From contig NZ_JAXHLN010000003.1 of the NCBI RefSeq assembly GCF_034522235.1, forward strand, positions 1,364,001 to 1,428,000: a stretch of DNA of 64,000 nucleotides, read 5' to 3'. This document shows positions 52,315 to 62,364 of this stretch, piece by piece. Under the pieces are notes generated by a model. The model was not told where the DNA came from. It worked only from the letters and a program-made list of their open reading frames with translations, and did no database searches. The stretch is from Thiohalophilus sp. GTDB lineage: Bacteria > Pseudomonadota > Gammaproteobacteria > UBA6429 > Thiohalophilaceae. Position 1 is the first letter of the stretch. Each line of letters begins with the position of its first letter. Position numbers and translations under genes: made by a program.

Positions 52315-53238
52315 GTGGCAAGACGTCGTCCCCAGGGCCGTCCCGTCAACGGCATTTTGTTACTTGATAAACCCGTCGGACTGACCTCCAACGCCGCGCT
52401 GCAACAGGTTAAACGGCTGTTCAAGGCCGCCAAGGCCGGTCACACCGGCAACCTGGATCCGCTGGCCAGCGGTCTGCTGCCGCTCTGTTTCGGCGAAGCG
52501 ACCAAGTTTTCCGCCTTTTTGCTGGATTCCGACAAACACTATATCGGCACCTGCAAACTGGGCGTGACCACCACCAGTGCCGATGCCGAAGGCGAGGTGC
52601 TGGAGCGTAAACCGGTCGGGCATTACGGCCGGGCCGAGGTCGAGACGGTACTGGCCGGATTTGTGGGTGATATCGAGCAGATTCCGCCCATGCACTCGGC
52701 GATCAAGGTCAACGGCCAGCCCTTATACAAGCTGGCCCATCAGGGCAAGGAGATTGCCCGGGAACCGCGGCGCATCACCCTTTATGCACTGGAACTGGTG
52801 AGCCTGGACGGCGATGAGCTGGTCCTGGATGTGCGTTGTTCCAAGGGGACCTATGTCCGCACCCTGGCTGAGGATATCGGCCGTCAGCTGGGCTGCGGGG
52901 CCCATCTCTCGGCGCTGCGACGTAGCGGTGCCGGGCCGTTCTCTATCGAGCAGGCCGTTGCGCTGAACGAGCTGGAACGTCTGGCGGAGTCCGGCCTGGC
53001 GGCGCTGGATCAGGCGCTGTTGCCGGTCGAGGCGGCGCTGGGAGACTGGCCACAGCTGGTGTTGACCGACAATACCGCCTATTACCTGCGTCAGGGGCAG
53101 GCGGTTCAGATTCCCCAGGCGCCGACCAGCGGCCTGGTGCGGCTGTTCGTCGGGGATCAGCACCGGTTTATCGGTGTCGGCCGGGTTCTGGCCGATGGCC
53201 GGGTTGCGCCGCAGCGGCTGGTCAGCCACGCCGGTTGA
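52315..53238 (+). CDS. truB: tRNA pseudouridine-55 synthase TruB
   Basis: A 307-residue enzyme making pseudouridine 55 in the T-loop of tRNAs. GTG start. Motif II with the catalytic Asp48 is GHTGNLDPLASGLLPLCFGE; KVNGQPLYKLAHQGKE, DVRCSKGTYVRTLAEDIG (motif III) and a C-terminal PUA-like region follow. Confidence 0.96.
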   Translation: MARRRPQGRPVNGILLLDKPVGLTSNAALQQVKRLFKAAKAGHTGNLDPLASGLLPLCFGEATKFSAFLLDSDKHYIGTCKLGVTTTSADAEGEVLERKPVGHYGRAEVETVLAGFVGDIEQIPPMHSAIKVNGQPLYKLAHQGKEIAREPRRITLYALELVSLDGDELVLDVRCSKGTYVRTLAEDIGRQLGCGAHLSALRRSGAGPFSIEQAVALNELERLAESGLAALDQALLPVEAALGDWPQLVLTDNTAYYLRQGQAVQIPQAPTSGLVRLFVGDQHRFIGVGRVLADGRVAPQRLVSHAG

Positions 53239-53305
53239 GGCGTTTATCGGTTTTTGATGACAGCGACGCTGAATTAAAAAAGCGGGCATTTTTGTTCACG
53301 AATAC

Positions 53306-53335
53306 TTGTACAACCGGCTGGGGCGCGGGTAGAAT
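53306..53335 (+). promoter_or_regulatory. Promoter of rpsO-pnp
   Basis: TTGTAC (53306-53311), 18-base spacer, TAGAAT (53330-53335), with start expected near 53342. The roughly 40-base leader before rpsO is where S15 usually represses its own mRNA in E. coli; I did not identify the pseudoknot with certainty. Confidence 0.55.
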
Positions 53336-53383
53336 ACGCGCTCTGATTTTTAGACAAAATGATTGTATAACAGGAGCTTGCGA

Positions 53384-53653
53384 ATGGCCTTAAGCGCCGA
53401 ACATAAGTCCACGATTGTGAACGAATACGCCCGTTCTACCGGTGATACCGGTTCTGCGGAAGTCCAGGTTGCCCTGCTGACGGCGCGGATTACTGAACTG
53501 TCCGACCACTTCAAAACACACAAGCAGGATCACCATTCCCGTCAGGGGCTGCTGCGCATGGTCAGCAAGCGGCGTAAATTGCTCGACTATCTGAAGAACC
53601 GGGATCTGGAACGTTATCGTCAGTTGATTTCGAATCTGGGTCTGCGCAAGTAA
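53384..53653 (+). CDS. rpsO: 30S ribosomal protein S15
   Basis: An 89-residue S15, standard length. Blocks: [36 protein letters not shown], and the 16S-binding helix [20 protein letters not shown]. Ribosome site AGGAG before the ATG at 53384. Confidence 0.97.
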   Translation: MALSAEHKSTIVNEYARSTGDTGSAEVQVALLTARITELSDHFKTHKQDHHSRQGLLRMVSKRRKLLDYLKNRDLERYRQLISNLGLRK

Positions 53654-53676
53654 TCACGCCAGCAGAAGGACTATTC

Positions 53677-55761
53677 ATGGCAGTTATCAAAAAAGAATTC
53701 CAATATGGTGATCACAGCGTAACGCTGGAAACCGGGGAAATTGCCCGCCAGGCCACTGGTGCCGTCAAAATCACCATGGGCGAGACCGTCGTGCTGGTCA
53801 CGGTGGTGGTGGAAAAAGAGGCCATCGAAGGCCGCGACTTTTTCCCGCTGACGGTCAACTACCAGGAAAAAACCTACGCGGTGGGCAGAATACCGGGCGG
53901 CTTCCTCAAACGCGAGGGACGACCGTCGGAAACCGAAACCCTCACCTGCCGCCTCATCGATCGCCCCATCCGCCCGCTGTTCCCCAAAGGTTTTGCCAAC
54001 GAAGTCCAGGTTATCGCCACGGTCCTCTCGCTGGACCCGGATGCGGCGCCCGATATCGTTTCCCTGCTCGGCACCTCGGCCGCGCTGGCCGTCTCCGGTG
54101 TGCCATTTAACGGCCCGATCGGTGCCGCCCGGGTGGGTTACCGGGACGGCAACTACCTGCTGAATCCGGGCACCGAGGCGCTGGAAGGCTCCGAGCTGGA
54201 TCTGGTGGTCGCCGGCACCGAAAACGCTGTGCTGATGGTGGAATCCGAAGCCCAGCTGCTCAGCGAAGAGGTCATGCTGGGGGCCGTGATGCACGGTCAC
54301 GAGCAGATGCAGACCGCCATTCAGGCCATCAAGGAACTCGCCGCCGAGGTGGGAACCCCCGCCTGGGACTGGCAGCCGCCGGTCGTGGACGAAGCGCTGC
54401 ATAAAGCGGCCGCCGAAGCGGGCGAGGCCAGGTTCAACGAAGCCTACACCATCAAGGAAAAGATGGCCCGTTATGATCGCCTGAGTGAAATTCGTAAAGA
54501 GATACTGGAAAAACTGGCCTCCAACGAGGAGGGCGGTTACAGCGAATCGGACGTCCAGGGCGCCATCGGCAGGCTGGAGAAGAAGGTCGTCCGTGGCCGG
54601 ATCATCAACGGCGAGCCGCGTATCGACGGTCGGGATACCCGCACCGTGCGCGATATCACCGTGAAAACCGGTGTGTTGCCGCGCACCCATGGCTCGGCTC
54701 TGTTTACCCGTGGCGAGACCCAGGCACTGGTGGTGACCACGCTGGGGACCGATCGCGATTCCCAGGTCGTTGACGCGCTGGAAGGCACCTATCGGGAGCC
54801 GTTCATGCTGCAATACAACTTCCCCCCCTACTGCGTGGGCGAAACCGGTCGTACCGGCACGCCCGGTCGACGTGAAATCGGCCACGGGCGTCTCGCCAAA
54901 CGGGGCGTCATGGGCGTGATGCCGGATATGGAAGAGTATCCCTATTCCCTGCGCGTGGTCTCCGAGATCACCGAATCCAACGGTTCCAGCTCCATGGCCT
55001 CTGTCTGCGGTTCCAGTCTCGCCATGATGGATGCCGGGGTGCCGCTCAAGGCGCCGGTGGCCGGTATCGCCATGGGTCTGATCAAGGAAGAGAACAAATT
55101 TGCCGTGCTGACCGACATCCTGGGTGACGAGGATCACCTGGGGGACATGGACTTCAAGGTCGCGGGCAGCGAGAGCGGTGTCACCGCCCTGCAGATGGAC
55201 ATCAAGATCGACGGCATCACCCGCGAAATCATGGAAGCCGCTCTGGAGCAGGCCAAAGAAGGCCGCCTGCACATCCTGGGCAAGATGAATGCGGTCCTCG
55301 ACAAGCCGCGTGAGGAGCTCTCCAGCTACGCGCCGCGCTTTATCACCATGAAGATTAACCCGGACAAGATCCGCGACGTGATCGGCAAGGGTGGCGCGAC
55401 CATTCGGGCGATTACCGAGGAGACCGGCACCAGCATCGATATTACCGATGACGGCGTGGTCAAAATCGCTTCCAATGATCAGACCGCCGCGGAGGAGGCC
55501 CGCCGCCAGGTCGAGCAGCTCACCGCCGATGTGGAAGTGGGCAAGGTCTACGAAGGCAAGGTGGCCAAACTGATGGACTTCGGGGCCTTTGTCACCATCC
55601 TGCCCGGCAAGGACGGTCTGGTCCACGTCTCGCAGATATGTGAGGAGCGGGTCGAGAACGTCAGCGACAAGCTCAAGGAAGGCGAGATGGTCAAGGTCAA
55701 GGTCCTGGAGATCGATAAACAGGGCCGCATCCGCCTGAGCATGAAGGCCGTCGGTCAGTAA
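53677..55761 (+). CDS. pnp: polynucleotide phosphorylase
   Basis: A 694-residue 3'-5' phosphorolytic exoribonuclease and degradosome component. Two RNase PH-like halves (about 1-230 and 300-550; the active one has [14 protein letters not shown] and SSSMASVCG), a linking helical domain, then KH ([18 protein letters not shown]) and S1 ([19 protein letters not shown]) domains. Follows rpsO by 23 bases, as in E. coli. A strong terminator follows. Confidence 0.97.
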   Translation: MAVIKKEFQYGDHSVTLETGEIARQATGAVKITMGETVVLVTVVVEKEAIEGRDFFPLTVNYQEKTYAVGRIPGGFLKREGRPSETETLTCRLIDRPIRPLFPKGFANEVQVIATVLSLDPDAAPDIVSLLGTSAALAVSGVPFNGPIGAARVGYRDGNYLLNPGTEALEGSELDLVVAGTENAVLMVESEAQLLSEEVMLGAVMHGHEQMQTAIQAIKELAAEVGTPAWDWQPPVVDEALHKAAAEAGEARFNEAYTIKEKMARYDRLSEIRKEILEKLASNEEGGYSESDVQGAIGRLEKKVVRGRIINGEPRIDGRDTRTVRDITVKTGVLPRTHGSALFTRGETQALVVTTLGTDRDSQVVDALEGTYREPFMLQYNFPPYCVGETGRTGTPGRREIGHGRLAKRGVMGVMPDMEEYPYSLRVVSEITESNGSSSMASVCGSSLAMMDAGVPLKAPVAGIAMGLIKEENKFAVLTDILGDEDHLGDMDFKVAGSESGVTALQMDIKIDGITREIMEAALEQAKEGRLHILGKMNAVLDKPREELSSYAPRFITMKINPDKIRDVIGKGGATIRAITEETGTSIDITDDGVVKIASNDQTAAEEARRQVEQLTADVEVGKVYEGKVAKLMDFGAFVTILPGKDGLVHVSQICEERVENVSDKLKEGEMVKVKVLEIDKQGRIRLSMKAVGQ

Positions 55762-55783
55762 GGGTGACCGTCACTTGCTGAAT

Positions 55784-55809
55784 AAAAAAGGGCCTTCGGG
55801 CCTTTTTTT
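55784..55809 (+). terminator. Rho-independent terminator after pnp
   Basis: AAAAAAGGGCC-TTCG-GGCCTTTTTTT: UUCG tetraloop, GC stem, and a seven-T run. The A-run on the other side makes it usable from the minus strand too, where it lies downstream of yihY. Confidence 0.9.
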
Positions 55810-55888
55810 GTGCCATTTTTTGCCGTCTCCACGTTATTAACACAAATCATAAATAGAGGGGAATGCATCAGGTTGCCACAAGCTCCCG

Positions 55889-57214
55889 CTAATTGGTGCT
55901 GACGAGATCGTGCAGGCTTTTGCTTTTGAGTTCATCGGTCGCGGCGCGTTGATAGTCGTCGAAGACCTGATCAATAACCGGATCCGCCGGCAGGCGTTGG
56001 GGATTGGCGATCTTGTCTTCATCGGCCTGGCGAATGCAGTCGATAATGGTTGATAGATCGATCTGTTCCAGTGTGCGACCGGGGATATAGCGGGGAGGAT
56101 CGTGGTCGGTGCGAAGCAGCAGTTGCGCCTCGACCAGTTTGTCCATGATCGGATGCAGGCTCTGTTCAACAATATTCAGCCGACGTGCCAGTTCCGGCAG
56201 AGTCCACTCCGCTTGCTGTTGGTAATAGCGACGACCGATGTTGATCATAACCGCCAGTGCCAGTTTCTCCTTGAGCCGGTTGCTTAGCCGCAATTGACGG
56301 GATTCGCGCCAGCGTCGCTCCGGATATTGGTGGTAGAAGGCGATGCTGGCACCGATCAGCAGGATTAACCAGCTGATATAGAGCCAGATAATGAACATGA
56401 ACAGCGTGGCAAAGGCCGAATAGATGGCGATGTGGCGAGGTGATGAGGTGACCAGTTCGGCGAAACCCCAGCCGACCGTCTGCCAGAGGATGCCGGCGAC
56501 GATCGCACCGACCAGGGCGGAACGTATCCGTACCCGGGTGTTGGGGACCAACACATAAATCACGCTGAAAGCCAGAATAACCAGTAGATACGGTAACGAC
56601 TGGTTAAAGCTTTGCAGTAGCCAGCTGATGATGGGGGTCTGTTCGAGACGGGTATACAGGGTGCTGCTGGTAATGGAGGCGGTCAGGGTTATCGCGGTGA
56701 ATATCAGCAACGGGCCGATCAGAATGACACTGAAATAGTCACTGAAGCGCCGTGCCATGGAGCGGTTTTCACTCACCTGCCAGGTATAATTGAAGGCCCG
56801 TTCGATTTTCTGCATCAGTGAGATCACTGTATACAGCAGGAAGACCATTCCGACCGAACCGAGCACGCCCGCCTTGACGTTCTCCACAAAACCGATGATC
56901 CGTTCGGTGACCTCCGGACCGCGATCGCCCAGGTGAGTCAGCAGGTTCAGCAATATGGGTTCCAGCTGATTGTGTACCCCGAACCCCTTGAGTACCGAAA
57001 AACTGACTGCCAGCAGCGGGACCAGCGCCAGCAAGGTGGTATAGACCAGACTCATGGCGCGCAGATTGAGTTCGCCGGTGGCCAGATCCCGGCCGATCAG
57101 GTAGGCGATTCGCAGCACGCCGATACCGCGTTGGCGCCAGGGTGAGAGGCTTTCCGAATCAACCTCCCAGAGGGTATTGAACAGATATTCCTGTGCCCGG
57201 TTGAATAATTTCAT
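55889..57214 (-). CDS. yihY: YihY/BrkB-family membrane protein
   Basis: A 441-residue inner membrane protein. After a short cytoplasmic start come six hydrophobic segments with the family blocks LRAMSLVYTTLLALVPLLAV, FVENVKAGVLGSVG, SLMQKIERAFNYTWQVSENR and RSALVGAIVAGILWQ. About 130 C-terminal residues form a soluble domain with a winged-helix look (ELARRLNIVEQSLHPIMDKL). Older names call this family ribonuclease BN in error; function is unknown. The start codon overlaps the stop of a truncated upstream frame (TAATG). Confidence 0.92.
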   Translation of the reverse strand: MKLFNRAQEYLFNTLWEVDSESLSPWRQRGIGVLRIAYLIGRDLATGELNLRAMSLVYTTLLALVPLLAVSFSVLKGFGVHNQLEPILLNLLTHLGDRGPEVTERIIGFVENVKAGVLGSVGMVFLLYTVISLMQKIERAFNYTWQVSENRSMARRFSDYFSVILIGPLLIFTAITLTASITSSTLYTRLEQTPIISWLLQSFNQSLPYLLVILAFSVIYVLVPNTRVRIRSALVGAIVAGILWQTVGWGFAELVTSSPRHIAIYSAFATLFMFIIWLYISWLILLIGASIAFYHQYPERRWRESRQLRLSNRLKEKLALAVMINIGRRYYQQQAEWTLPELARRLNIVEQSLHPIMDKLVEAQLLLRTDHDPPRYIPGRTLEQIDLSTIIDCIRQADEDKIANPQRLPADPVIDQVFDDYQRAATDELKSKSLHDLVSTN

Positions 57215-57396
57215 TAGAACCAGACCTTGCCGTTCGGTACCACATAAGGGTCACGGGGACGCCCGTCCCAGGGTACTTCCCACTCACTGAGTTCGAGTTT
57301 GTCCGGCAGACTGTTTCTGTCGATGGCCGCGGCCGGAAGCGTGAGCAGACAGAGCAAACAGCTCGCAAACAACGTAAGATGCGGGTTCTTCGACAT
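57214..57396 (-). pseudogene. N-terminal fragment of a streptogramin-lyase-like (Vgb) beta-propeller protein
   Basis: A 60-codon frame: signal peptide MSKNPHLTLFASCLLCLLTL (cleavage near AAA-ID), then SEWEVPWDGRPRDPYVVPNG and KVWF, followed at once by a stop. The SEWEVPW...RPRDPYV...GKVWF string is the start of the first blade of virginiamycin-B-lyase-like propellers, which usually run to 300 or more residues with several repeats. Everything after blade-1 strand 2 is missing. The stop TAA overlaps the yihY ATG. I read it as a truncated gene; a genuine 38-residue secreted peptide cannot be excluded. Confidence 0.6.
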
Positions 57397-57543
57397 TTGC
57401 GCGCCATTTGCCCGGCAAGAGAACAGTCCGCTAATGTACGCGAATGGACGCCAATAGAAAAGAAATGCGTAGTTCATATTTGCGGCCATTCGCACCCAAA
57501 GGGCATAAACGTTTGTTCGCGGATGCAAATAATCCGTATGTGA

Positions 57544-59496
57544 CTATTTGTTGGCCCGATTTTCTATCAGATCGTCGACCACGGCCGGATCGGCGAGGGT
57601 TGAGGTATCGCCCAGGTTATCCAGATCGTTTTCGGCAATCTTGCGCAGAATACGACGCATGATTTTGCCGGAGCGGGTCTTGGGTAGTCCCGGTGCCCAC
57701 TGGATGACATCGGGCTTGGCAATGGGACCGATCTCCTGGCGCACCAGATCCAGCAGTTCCGCCTTCAGTTCATCGCTGGGTTCCACGCCCTTGATGGTGG
57801 TGACATAGGCATAGATCCCCTGGCCCTTGATGTCATGGGGATAACCGACCACCGCGGCCTCGGCGACTTTCTCGTGCAATACCAGCGCCGATTCGACCTC
57901 GGCGGTACCCATACGATGGCCGGAGACATTGAGCACGTCATCCATGCGCCCGGTGATCCAGTAATAGCCGTCGGCATCGCGCCGGGCACCGTCACCGCTG
58001 AAGTAATAACCGGGATAGGTCTTGAAATAGGTGTCGACGAAACGCTGGTGATCGCCATACACCGTGCGCATCTGCGACGGCCAGGGTTGGGTGATCACCA
58101 GCGCACCGGTGGCTTCGCCGTCGCCCTCGATCAACTTGTTGGTCTCGGTATCGATGATCCCGGGTTTGACGCCGAAGAAGGGCCGGGTGGCGGAGCCGGG
58201 TTTGAGCCGGGTGGCGCCGGGCAGGGGCGTAATCAGATGGCCGCCGGTTTCGGTTTGCCACCAGGTATCGACAATCGGGCAACGGTTGTCACCGACTACC
58301 TTGTAATACCACTCCCAGGCTTCGGGATTGATGGGTTCACCCACCGTGCCCAGCAGACGCAGGGACTGGCGCGAGGTTTTCTTGACCGGCGCTTCGCCTT
58401 CACGCATCAGGGCACGGATGGCGGTCGGGGCGGTATAGAAAACCGTCACCTTGTGTTTGTCGATCACCTCCCAGAAACGCGAGGCATCGGGATAGGTGGG
58501 CACGCCCTCGAAAGAGAGAGTGGTGGTGCCGTTGGCCAGCGGCCCGTAGACCAGGTAACTGTGGCCGGTGACCCAGCCGACGTCGGCCGAGCACCAGTAG
58601 ATGTCCCCTTCATGCAGATCGAACGTATATTTGGTCGTGATGGCGGTGAACAGCAGATAGCCGGCGGTGGTATGCAGCACCCCTTTGGGTTTGCCGGTGG
58701 AGCCGGAAGTATAGAGAATGAACAGCGGATCCTCGGCATCCATTTCTTCCGGCGGACAGTCGGCCGAGGCTTGTTCAACCGCCTCGTGATACCAGATGTC
58801 GCGTTGTTCGTGCCAGTCGGTTTTGCCGCCGGTACGTCGCACGGTCAGGACCGTGTGGACATTCGGGCACGCTTCCAGTGCCTTGTCGGTATTGGCCTTG
58901 AGCGGGACGGCCTTGCCACCGCGCACGCCTTCGTCGGCCGTGATCACCACCCGGCAGTCGGAGTCCAGAATCCGATCCTTGAGCGACTCGGGGGAGAAGC
59001 CCCCGAACACGACCGAATGGACGGCGCCGATACGGGCACAGGCCAGCATGGCATAGCAGGCTTCGGGAATCATGGGCATGTAAATACAGACGCGATCGCC
59101 CTTTTTGACACCGCGCTCTTTGAGTACATTCCCCAGTTTTGACACCTGTTCGTGCAGTTCACGGTAGCTGATGTGTTTGGCATCGTTCGGATCGTCGCCT
59201 TCCCAGATGATCGCGGTCTGATCGCCGCGTTGCTCAAGGTGTCGATCGATGCAGTTGTAAGCCACATTCAGTTTGCCGCCTTCAAACCATTTGATATAGA
59301 GGTTGTCGGCGTCATAACTCCAGTCCAGTACCCTGTCCCAGGGCTTGTACCAGCTGAGAAACTTTTCCGCCTGTTCGGCCCAGAAGCCTTCCGGATCATC
59401 GATCGAGCGTTGATACATGGCCTGGTAATCGGCTTCGCTGATGTTGGCCTGGGCGGCGAACTCAGCGGGGATGTCATATATCTTCTCTTGGGACAT
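57544..59496 (-). CDS. acs: acetyl-CoA synthetase
   Basis: A 650-residue AMP-forming acetate-CoA ligase. AMP-binding motifs: [49 protein letters not shown]-terminal acetylation-site motif [13 protein letters not shown]. The start at 59496 ([13 protein letters not shown]) has AGGAG seven bases upstream; an open frame continues further upstream but belongs to a different reading. The DUF294 and exonuclease genes upstream on the same strand are frequent partners of acs in proteobacteria. Confidence 0.96.
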   Translation of the reverse strand: MSQEKIYDIPAEFAAQANISEADYQAMYQRSIDDPEGFWAEQAEKFLSWYKPWDRVLDWSYDADNLYIKWFEGGKLNVAYNCIDRHLEQRGDQTAIIWEGDDPNDAKHISYRELHEQVSKLGNVLKERGVKKGDRVCIYMPMIPEACYAMLACARIGAVHSVVFGGFSPESLKDRILDSDCRVVITADEGVRGGKAVPLKANTDKALEACPNVHTVLTVRRTGGKTDWHEQRDIWYHEAVEQASADCPPEEMDAEDPLFILYTSGSTGKPKGVLHTTAGYLLFTAITTKYTFDLHEGDIYWCSADVGWVTGHSYLVYGPLANGTTTLSFEGVPTYPDASRFWEVIDKHKVTVFYTAPTAIRALMREGEAPVKKTSRQSLRLLGTVGEPINPEAWEWYYKVVGDNRCPIVDTWWQTETGGHLITPLPGATRLKPGSATRPFFGVKPGIIDTETNKLIEGDGEATGALVITQPWPSQMRTVYGDHQRFVDTYFKTYPGYYFSGDGARRDADGYYWITGRMDDVLNVSGHRMGTAEVESALVLHEKVAEAAVVGYPHDIKGQGIYAYVTTIKGVEPSDELKAELLDLVRQEIGPIAKPDVIQWAPGLPKTRSGKIMRRILRKIAENDLDNLGDTSTLADPAVVDDLIENRANK

Positions 59497-59515
59497 GAGT
59501 GACTCCTGATAATTG

Positions 59516-59653
59516 TTATTCGAAGTTGTGCGGCTCCAGCAACCAGATGACGAAACTTTCGCCACTCATATAGAACACGATGGCGTACCCGATCCAGCCG
59601 ACTCGCCGGCTCAACGGATGGTGCAAGAGCGTCTCTGTGAGTGACATTCTCAT
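59516..59653 (-). CDS. 45-residue putative membrane protein upstream of acs
   Basis: Short frame: [20 protein letters not shown], then one hydrophobic segment ([20 protein letters not shown]) and EPHNFE, ending 19 bases before the acs ATG. The first or second ATG (59653 or 59647) may be used; the ribosome site is weak. The hydrophobic segment and position suggest a small membrane protein co-expressed with acs, but codon-level support is slight. It does not match the DUF4212 acetate-permease subunit often found near acs. Confidence 0.4.
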   Translation of the reverse strand: MRMSLTETLLHHPLSRRVGWIGYAIVFYMSGESFVIWLLEPHNFE

Positions 59654-59713
59654 GTATTCTTTTTAACAGGACTGCTCCGGCGCTTCAAGCGTTTCGGTCC
59701 GGGGCAGAAACCG

Positions 59714-60418
59714 TTATTCGTTTGTAATCTGTTGATTGATAAGCGATTTTACCGGAGCCCCGGGGTCGACCAGGCGTCCGGCCAGCGCTTCGAAAATCCC
59801 GGCGGCGGTGCGCGCGTCGCCGCGCGCCGTGTGCCGCTGCAGGACTTCGATATGACAGGCTTTGGCAACCTGCTCCAGTTCGTAATGGGCCAGGCGCCCG
59901 CTCCAGGCCTGATACATCAACATGGTATCCAGGGTGGGGTGGCGGAGCTTGCACCCCAACCATTCGTGCAGCGTGCGGTTTAGAAAGCGCAGGTCGAATT
60001 GTAAATGATGTCCCACCAGCACACTGTCCTGCAGGAATTCGATAATCTCGGGCAGCGCCTGCCGGATAGTGGGGGCATTTTTGACATCCGTTTCACTGAT
60101 ACCGTGAATCCGGTGCGATTCATCCGGAATCGGGCGCTGGGGATTGATGAGTTGGTAATATTCCCGGCCTGTCGGTTGCAGGCCGTCATATTCGAGCAGG
60201 GCGATGGAGACAATTTCATCCCCGGCGTAGGCATGAAAGCCGGTGGTTTCGGTATCCATCACCACAAATCGGCACTGGTTGACGGGGGTATTCAGCAGCG
60301 AACGGCGGGTCGTGAGGCGACAGGCATCCCACAGCCGGCGCAAGCGGGGATCTTCCGGCGGGCCCCGGCGGCCGAACAGCTTTTGATACAGGCTCTGCAG
60401 TAGCGAGGGCGTGGCCAT
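59714..60418 (-). CDS. DEDDh 3'-5' exonuclease (DnaQ-like)
   Basis: A 234-residue DnaQ/epsilon-type exonuclease. ExoI motif RFVVMDTETTGF, ExoII VGHHLQFDLRFL, ExoIII HTARGDARTAAGIF give the full DEDDh set. The 45-residue N-terminal part is basic. Starts 3 bases after the DUF294 gene stop; the two usually occur together near acs in proteobacteria. Role unproven: possibly DNA or RNA trimming or nucleotide signalling linked to acetate use. Confidence 0.9.
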   Translation of the reverse strand: MATPSLLQSLYQKLFGRRGPPEDPRLRRLWDACRLTTRRSLLNTPVNQCRFVVMDTETTGFHAYAGDEIVSIALLEYDGLQPTGREYYQLINPQRPIPDESHRIHGISETDVKNAPTIRQALPEIIEFLQDSVLVGHHLQFDLRFLNRTLHEWLGCKLRHPTLDTMLMYQAWSGRLAHYELEQVAKACHIEVLQRHTARGDARTAAGIFEALAGRLVDPGAPVKSLINQQITNE

Positions 60419-60420
60419 GT

Positions 60421-62286
60421 CTAGAACGCGGCGCGCCCGAACTGACCCTGCAAGCGGTCCTGCAGGCGTTTGATGGCGCGCATGGACATGCGCAGCATGG
60501 AGCGCATCTGGTCGGTGAGTTGCTCCGGATAAATACGTTTATCCAGTGGCTGTTGTGTCTGTTTCTGCCGAATCTGGTTTTGCAGAATCATATCCAGCAG
60601 CTCCTCATAGGCAAAGCTTACGGCATCCACCAGATCGGCACTGAGTACGCCACGGTGTACCAGTGCCTTGAGCCGATCGAGGGTATTGCACTGCGTGATA
60701 CCGTTAGCCAGGGCATAGACGCGGGCGGCATCGGCGATAATCCGCAGGCCATTGCGTTTGATATCGATACTGCCCTTGTCCTGTTCCGTGTCCGAGGTCA
60801 CCAGTCGGTTGAACAGCCCGATGGCCGGCTTGCCCTCGGCATCGTGTTCGACCATGTAATCCAGCAATCGGGTATTTTCCTGCAGCGAACTCAACAGATG
60901 CCGGCGCAGGGTATAGGTGAGACTGTCATCGCCGTACAGGGTGTCAAAATCAAACACGATATTGGACCAGACGGCGCCCTTGAGATTGGGTTTGTTCACC
61001 AGATGACTGAATTGCTGTTGCCACTGGGAGAGCGTTTTACGAAACAGCGGGTTACGCGCCATGATATCACCGGGGCAGAGAATGTAGCCCGCCTGATCCA
61101 GGTTGGGATTGAGCTTTTCGGCGAATTGTTCAAACCATTTAAGGGCCCTGGCATCGGGAGGCCCGTCGCGATCGTCGATGATCAGACCGTTGTCCTGATC
61201 CGGATTGAGCAGCATCTCCTGCCGGCCGCCGGAACCCATAATGAGCAGGGCATAACGACACGGCGGCGGACCCTGTTCGCTCGCCATCTCGGCCAGGGTC
61301 AGTTCCACGGCCCGGCGTTGCAGATGCAGGTGGGCATGGCTTAACAGGCGCACGGCCTGACTGGCATAACGGTTGGTCTGCTGGCACTGACTGGCGTACT
61401 GGTACAGATTATCATAGTGCCGGCGGCATTCATCCAGCGTCCGGGATTGATCGATGCGCTCGAGCAGACTGTTGTCGGCATTGATCAGCGAGCGCAGCAG
61501 ATCGGTCTGGGAGACCAGGCCCACCGGGCGCGCGTTTTCGGTCACGATCAGGTACTTGGTATTGTAACTTGAGAGCAGATCATGGGCCTGCCAGACGGGC
61601 GCCGTGGCGGCGATGGTGCGTGGTGTATCGCAAGCCGCTTCATCCAGCGGGTGATCAGGTTTGGCGCCTTTCAGCGCCAGGGCCTCGGCCAGTCCGGCAT
61701 AGGTCAGCACACCGAACAGCTCGTTATTGTCGTCGAGCACGCCCAGGCTGCCGATTTTGCGATCCTGCATGATCATAAAGGCTTCACGCAGGCTCAGGCC
61801 GGTGTGGCAGGTCGACAACGGGGATTTCATGATGGTTCGCACCGGTTGGGCGAGCGGCCCCTGTTCGACCTGACTGCGCCAGGAACGGGTCCGAATGCGC
61901 TCGGCAATGGTCCGGCTGATCAGATCGGCAATAGCCGGATGGCTGTTTTCCAGTTGCTTCAGGGCCGTATCCGGAATTTCCAGCAGTTCCACCGGGGTGA
62001 GGGTGGTGGCGGTGGAGTGGTAAGGGCTCTTGTCGAGGTAGTTGGAGAGACCGAGCAATTCGCCGGGGGCAACTTCAAATTGCAGGTTGTCCTGACGACG
62101 GATCCCGATGCGTCCCTCGATCAGCAAATAGAGTCTGCCCGGATAGGCATCGCCTTCCCGGAACAGGATAGCACCGCCCTCGAGCCGGTGTCGGGAGCCC
62201 TTGCGTTGCAAGGCGCCCCGATCCTCGCCGGGCAAATCGCGCAGCAATGGCAAGGTACTCAGTTGTGTCTTGGCAGGATCGCCCAT
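60421..62286 (-). CDS. cNMP-binding/CBS/DUF294 nucleotidyltransferase-like protein
   Basis: A 621-residue multidomain cytoplasmic protein. Order: cyclic-nucleotide-binding-type domain (about 10-130, with LEGGAILFREGDAYPGRLYL), a pair of CBS domains (about 145-275, TIMKSPLSTCHTGLS and YLIVTENARPVGLVSQTDL), a nucleotidyltransferase-like DUF294 domain (GSGGRQEMLLNPDQDNGLII) and the C-terminal DUF294_C domain. The GSGGR...D-x-D pattern is that of GlnD-like enzymes. It probably senses a nucleotide and modifies a partner. I use the ATG at 62286; a GTG at 62298 adds four residues. Co-transcribed with the exonuclease. Confidence 0.9.
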   Translation of the reverse strand: MGDPAKTQLSTLPLLRDLPGEDRGALQRKGSRHRLEGGAILFREGDAYPGRLYLLIEGRIGIRRQDNLQFEVAPGELLGLSNYLDKSPYHSTATTLTPVELLEIPDTALKQLENSHPAIADLISRTIAERIRTRSWRSQVEQGPLAQPVRTIMKSPLSTCHTGLSLREAFMIMQDRKIGSLGVLDDNNELFGVLTYAGLAEALALKGAKPDHPLDEAACDTPRTIAATAPVWQAHDLLSSYNTKYLIVTENARPVGLVSQTDLLRSLINADNSLLERIDQSRTLDECRRHYDNLYQYASQCQQTNRYASQAVRLLSHAHLHLQRRAVELTLAEMASEQGPPPCRYALLIMGSGGRQEMLLNPDQDNGLIIDDRDGPPDARALKWFEQFAEKLNPNLDQAGYILCPGDIMARNPLFRKTLSQWQQQFSHLVNKPNLKGAVWSNIVFDFDTLYGDDSLTYTLRRHLLSSLQENTRLLDYMVEHDAEGKPAIGLFNRLVTSDTEQDKGSIDIKRNGLRIIADAARVYALANGITQCNTLDRLKALVHRGVLSADLVDAVSFAYEELLDMILQNQIRQKQTQQPLDKRIYPEQLTDQMRSMLRMSMRAIKRLQDRLQGQFGRAAF

Positions 62287-62364
62287 GCACTCGGTCACCG
62301 GTAATTTTAACTGAATATACTATACTGACAGAAACATGACCAAACCGGCCGCACAGGTGCCCGC

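Noticed and set aside
53671-55626. 651-codon minus-strand frame over pnp
   Set aside because: Shadow of pnp; antisense frames stay open here because of GC-rich codon use.
57835-59142. 435-codon plus-strand frame over acs
   Set aside because: Shadow of acs.
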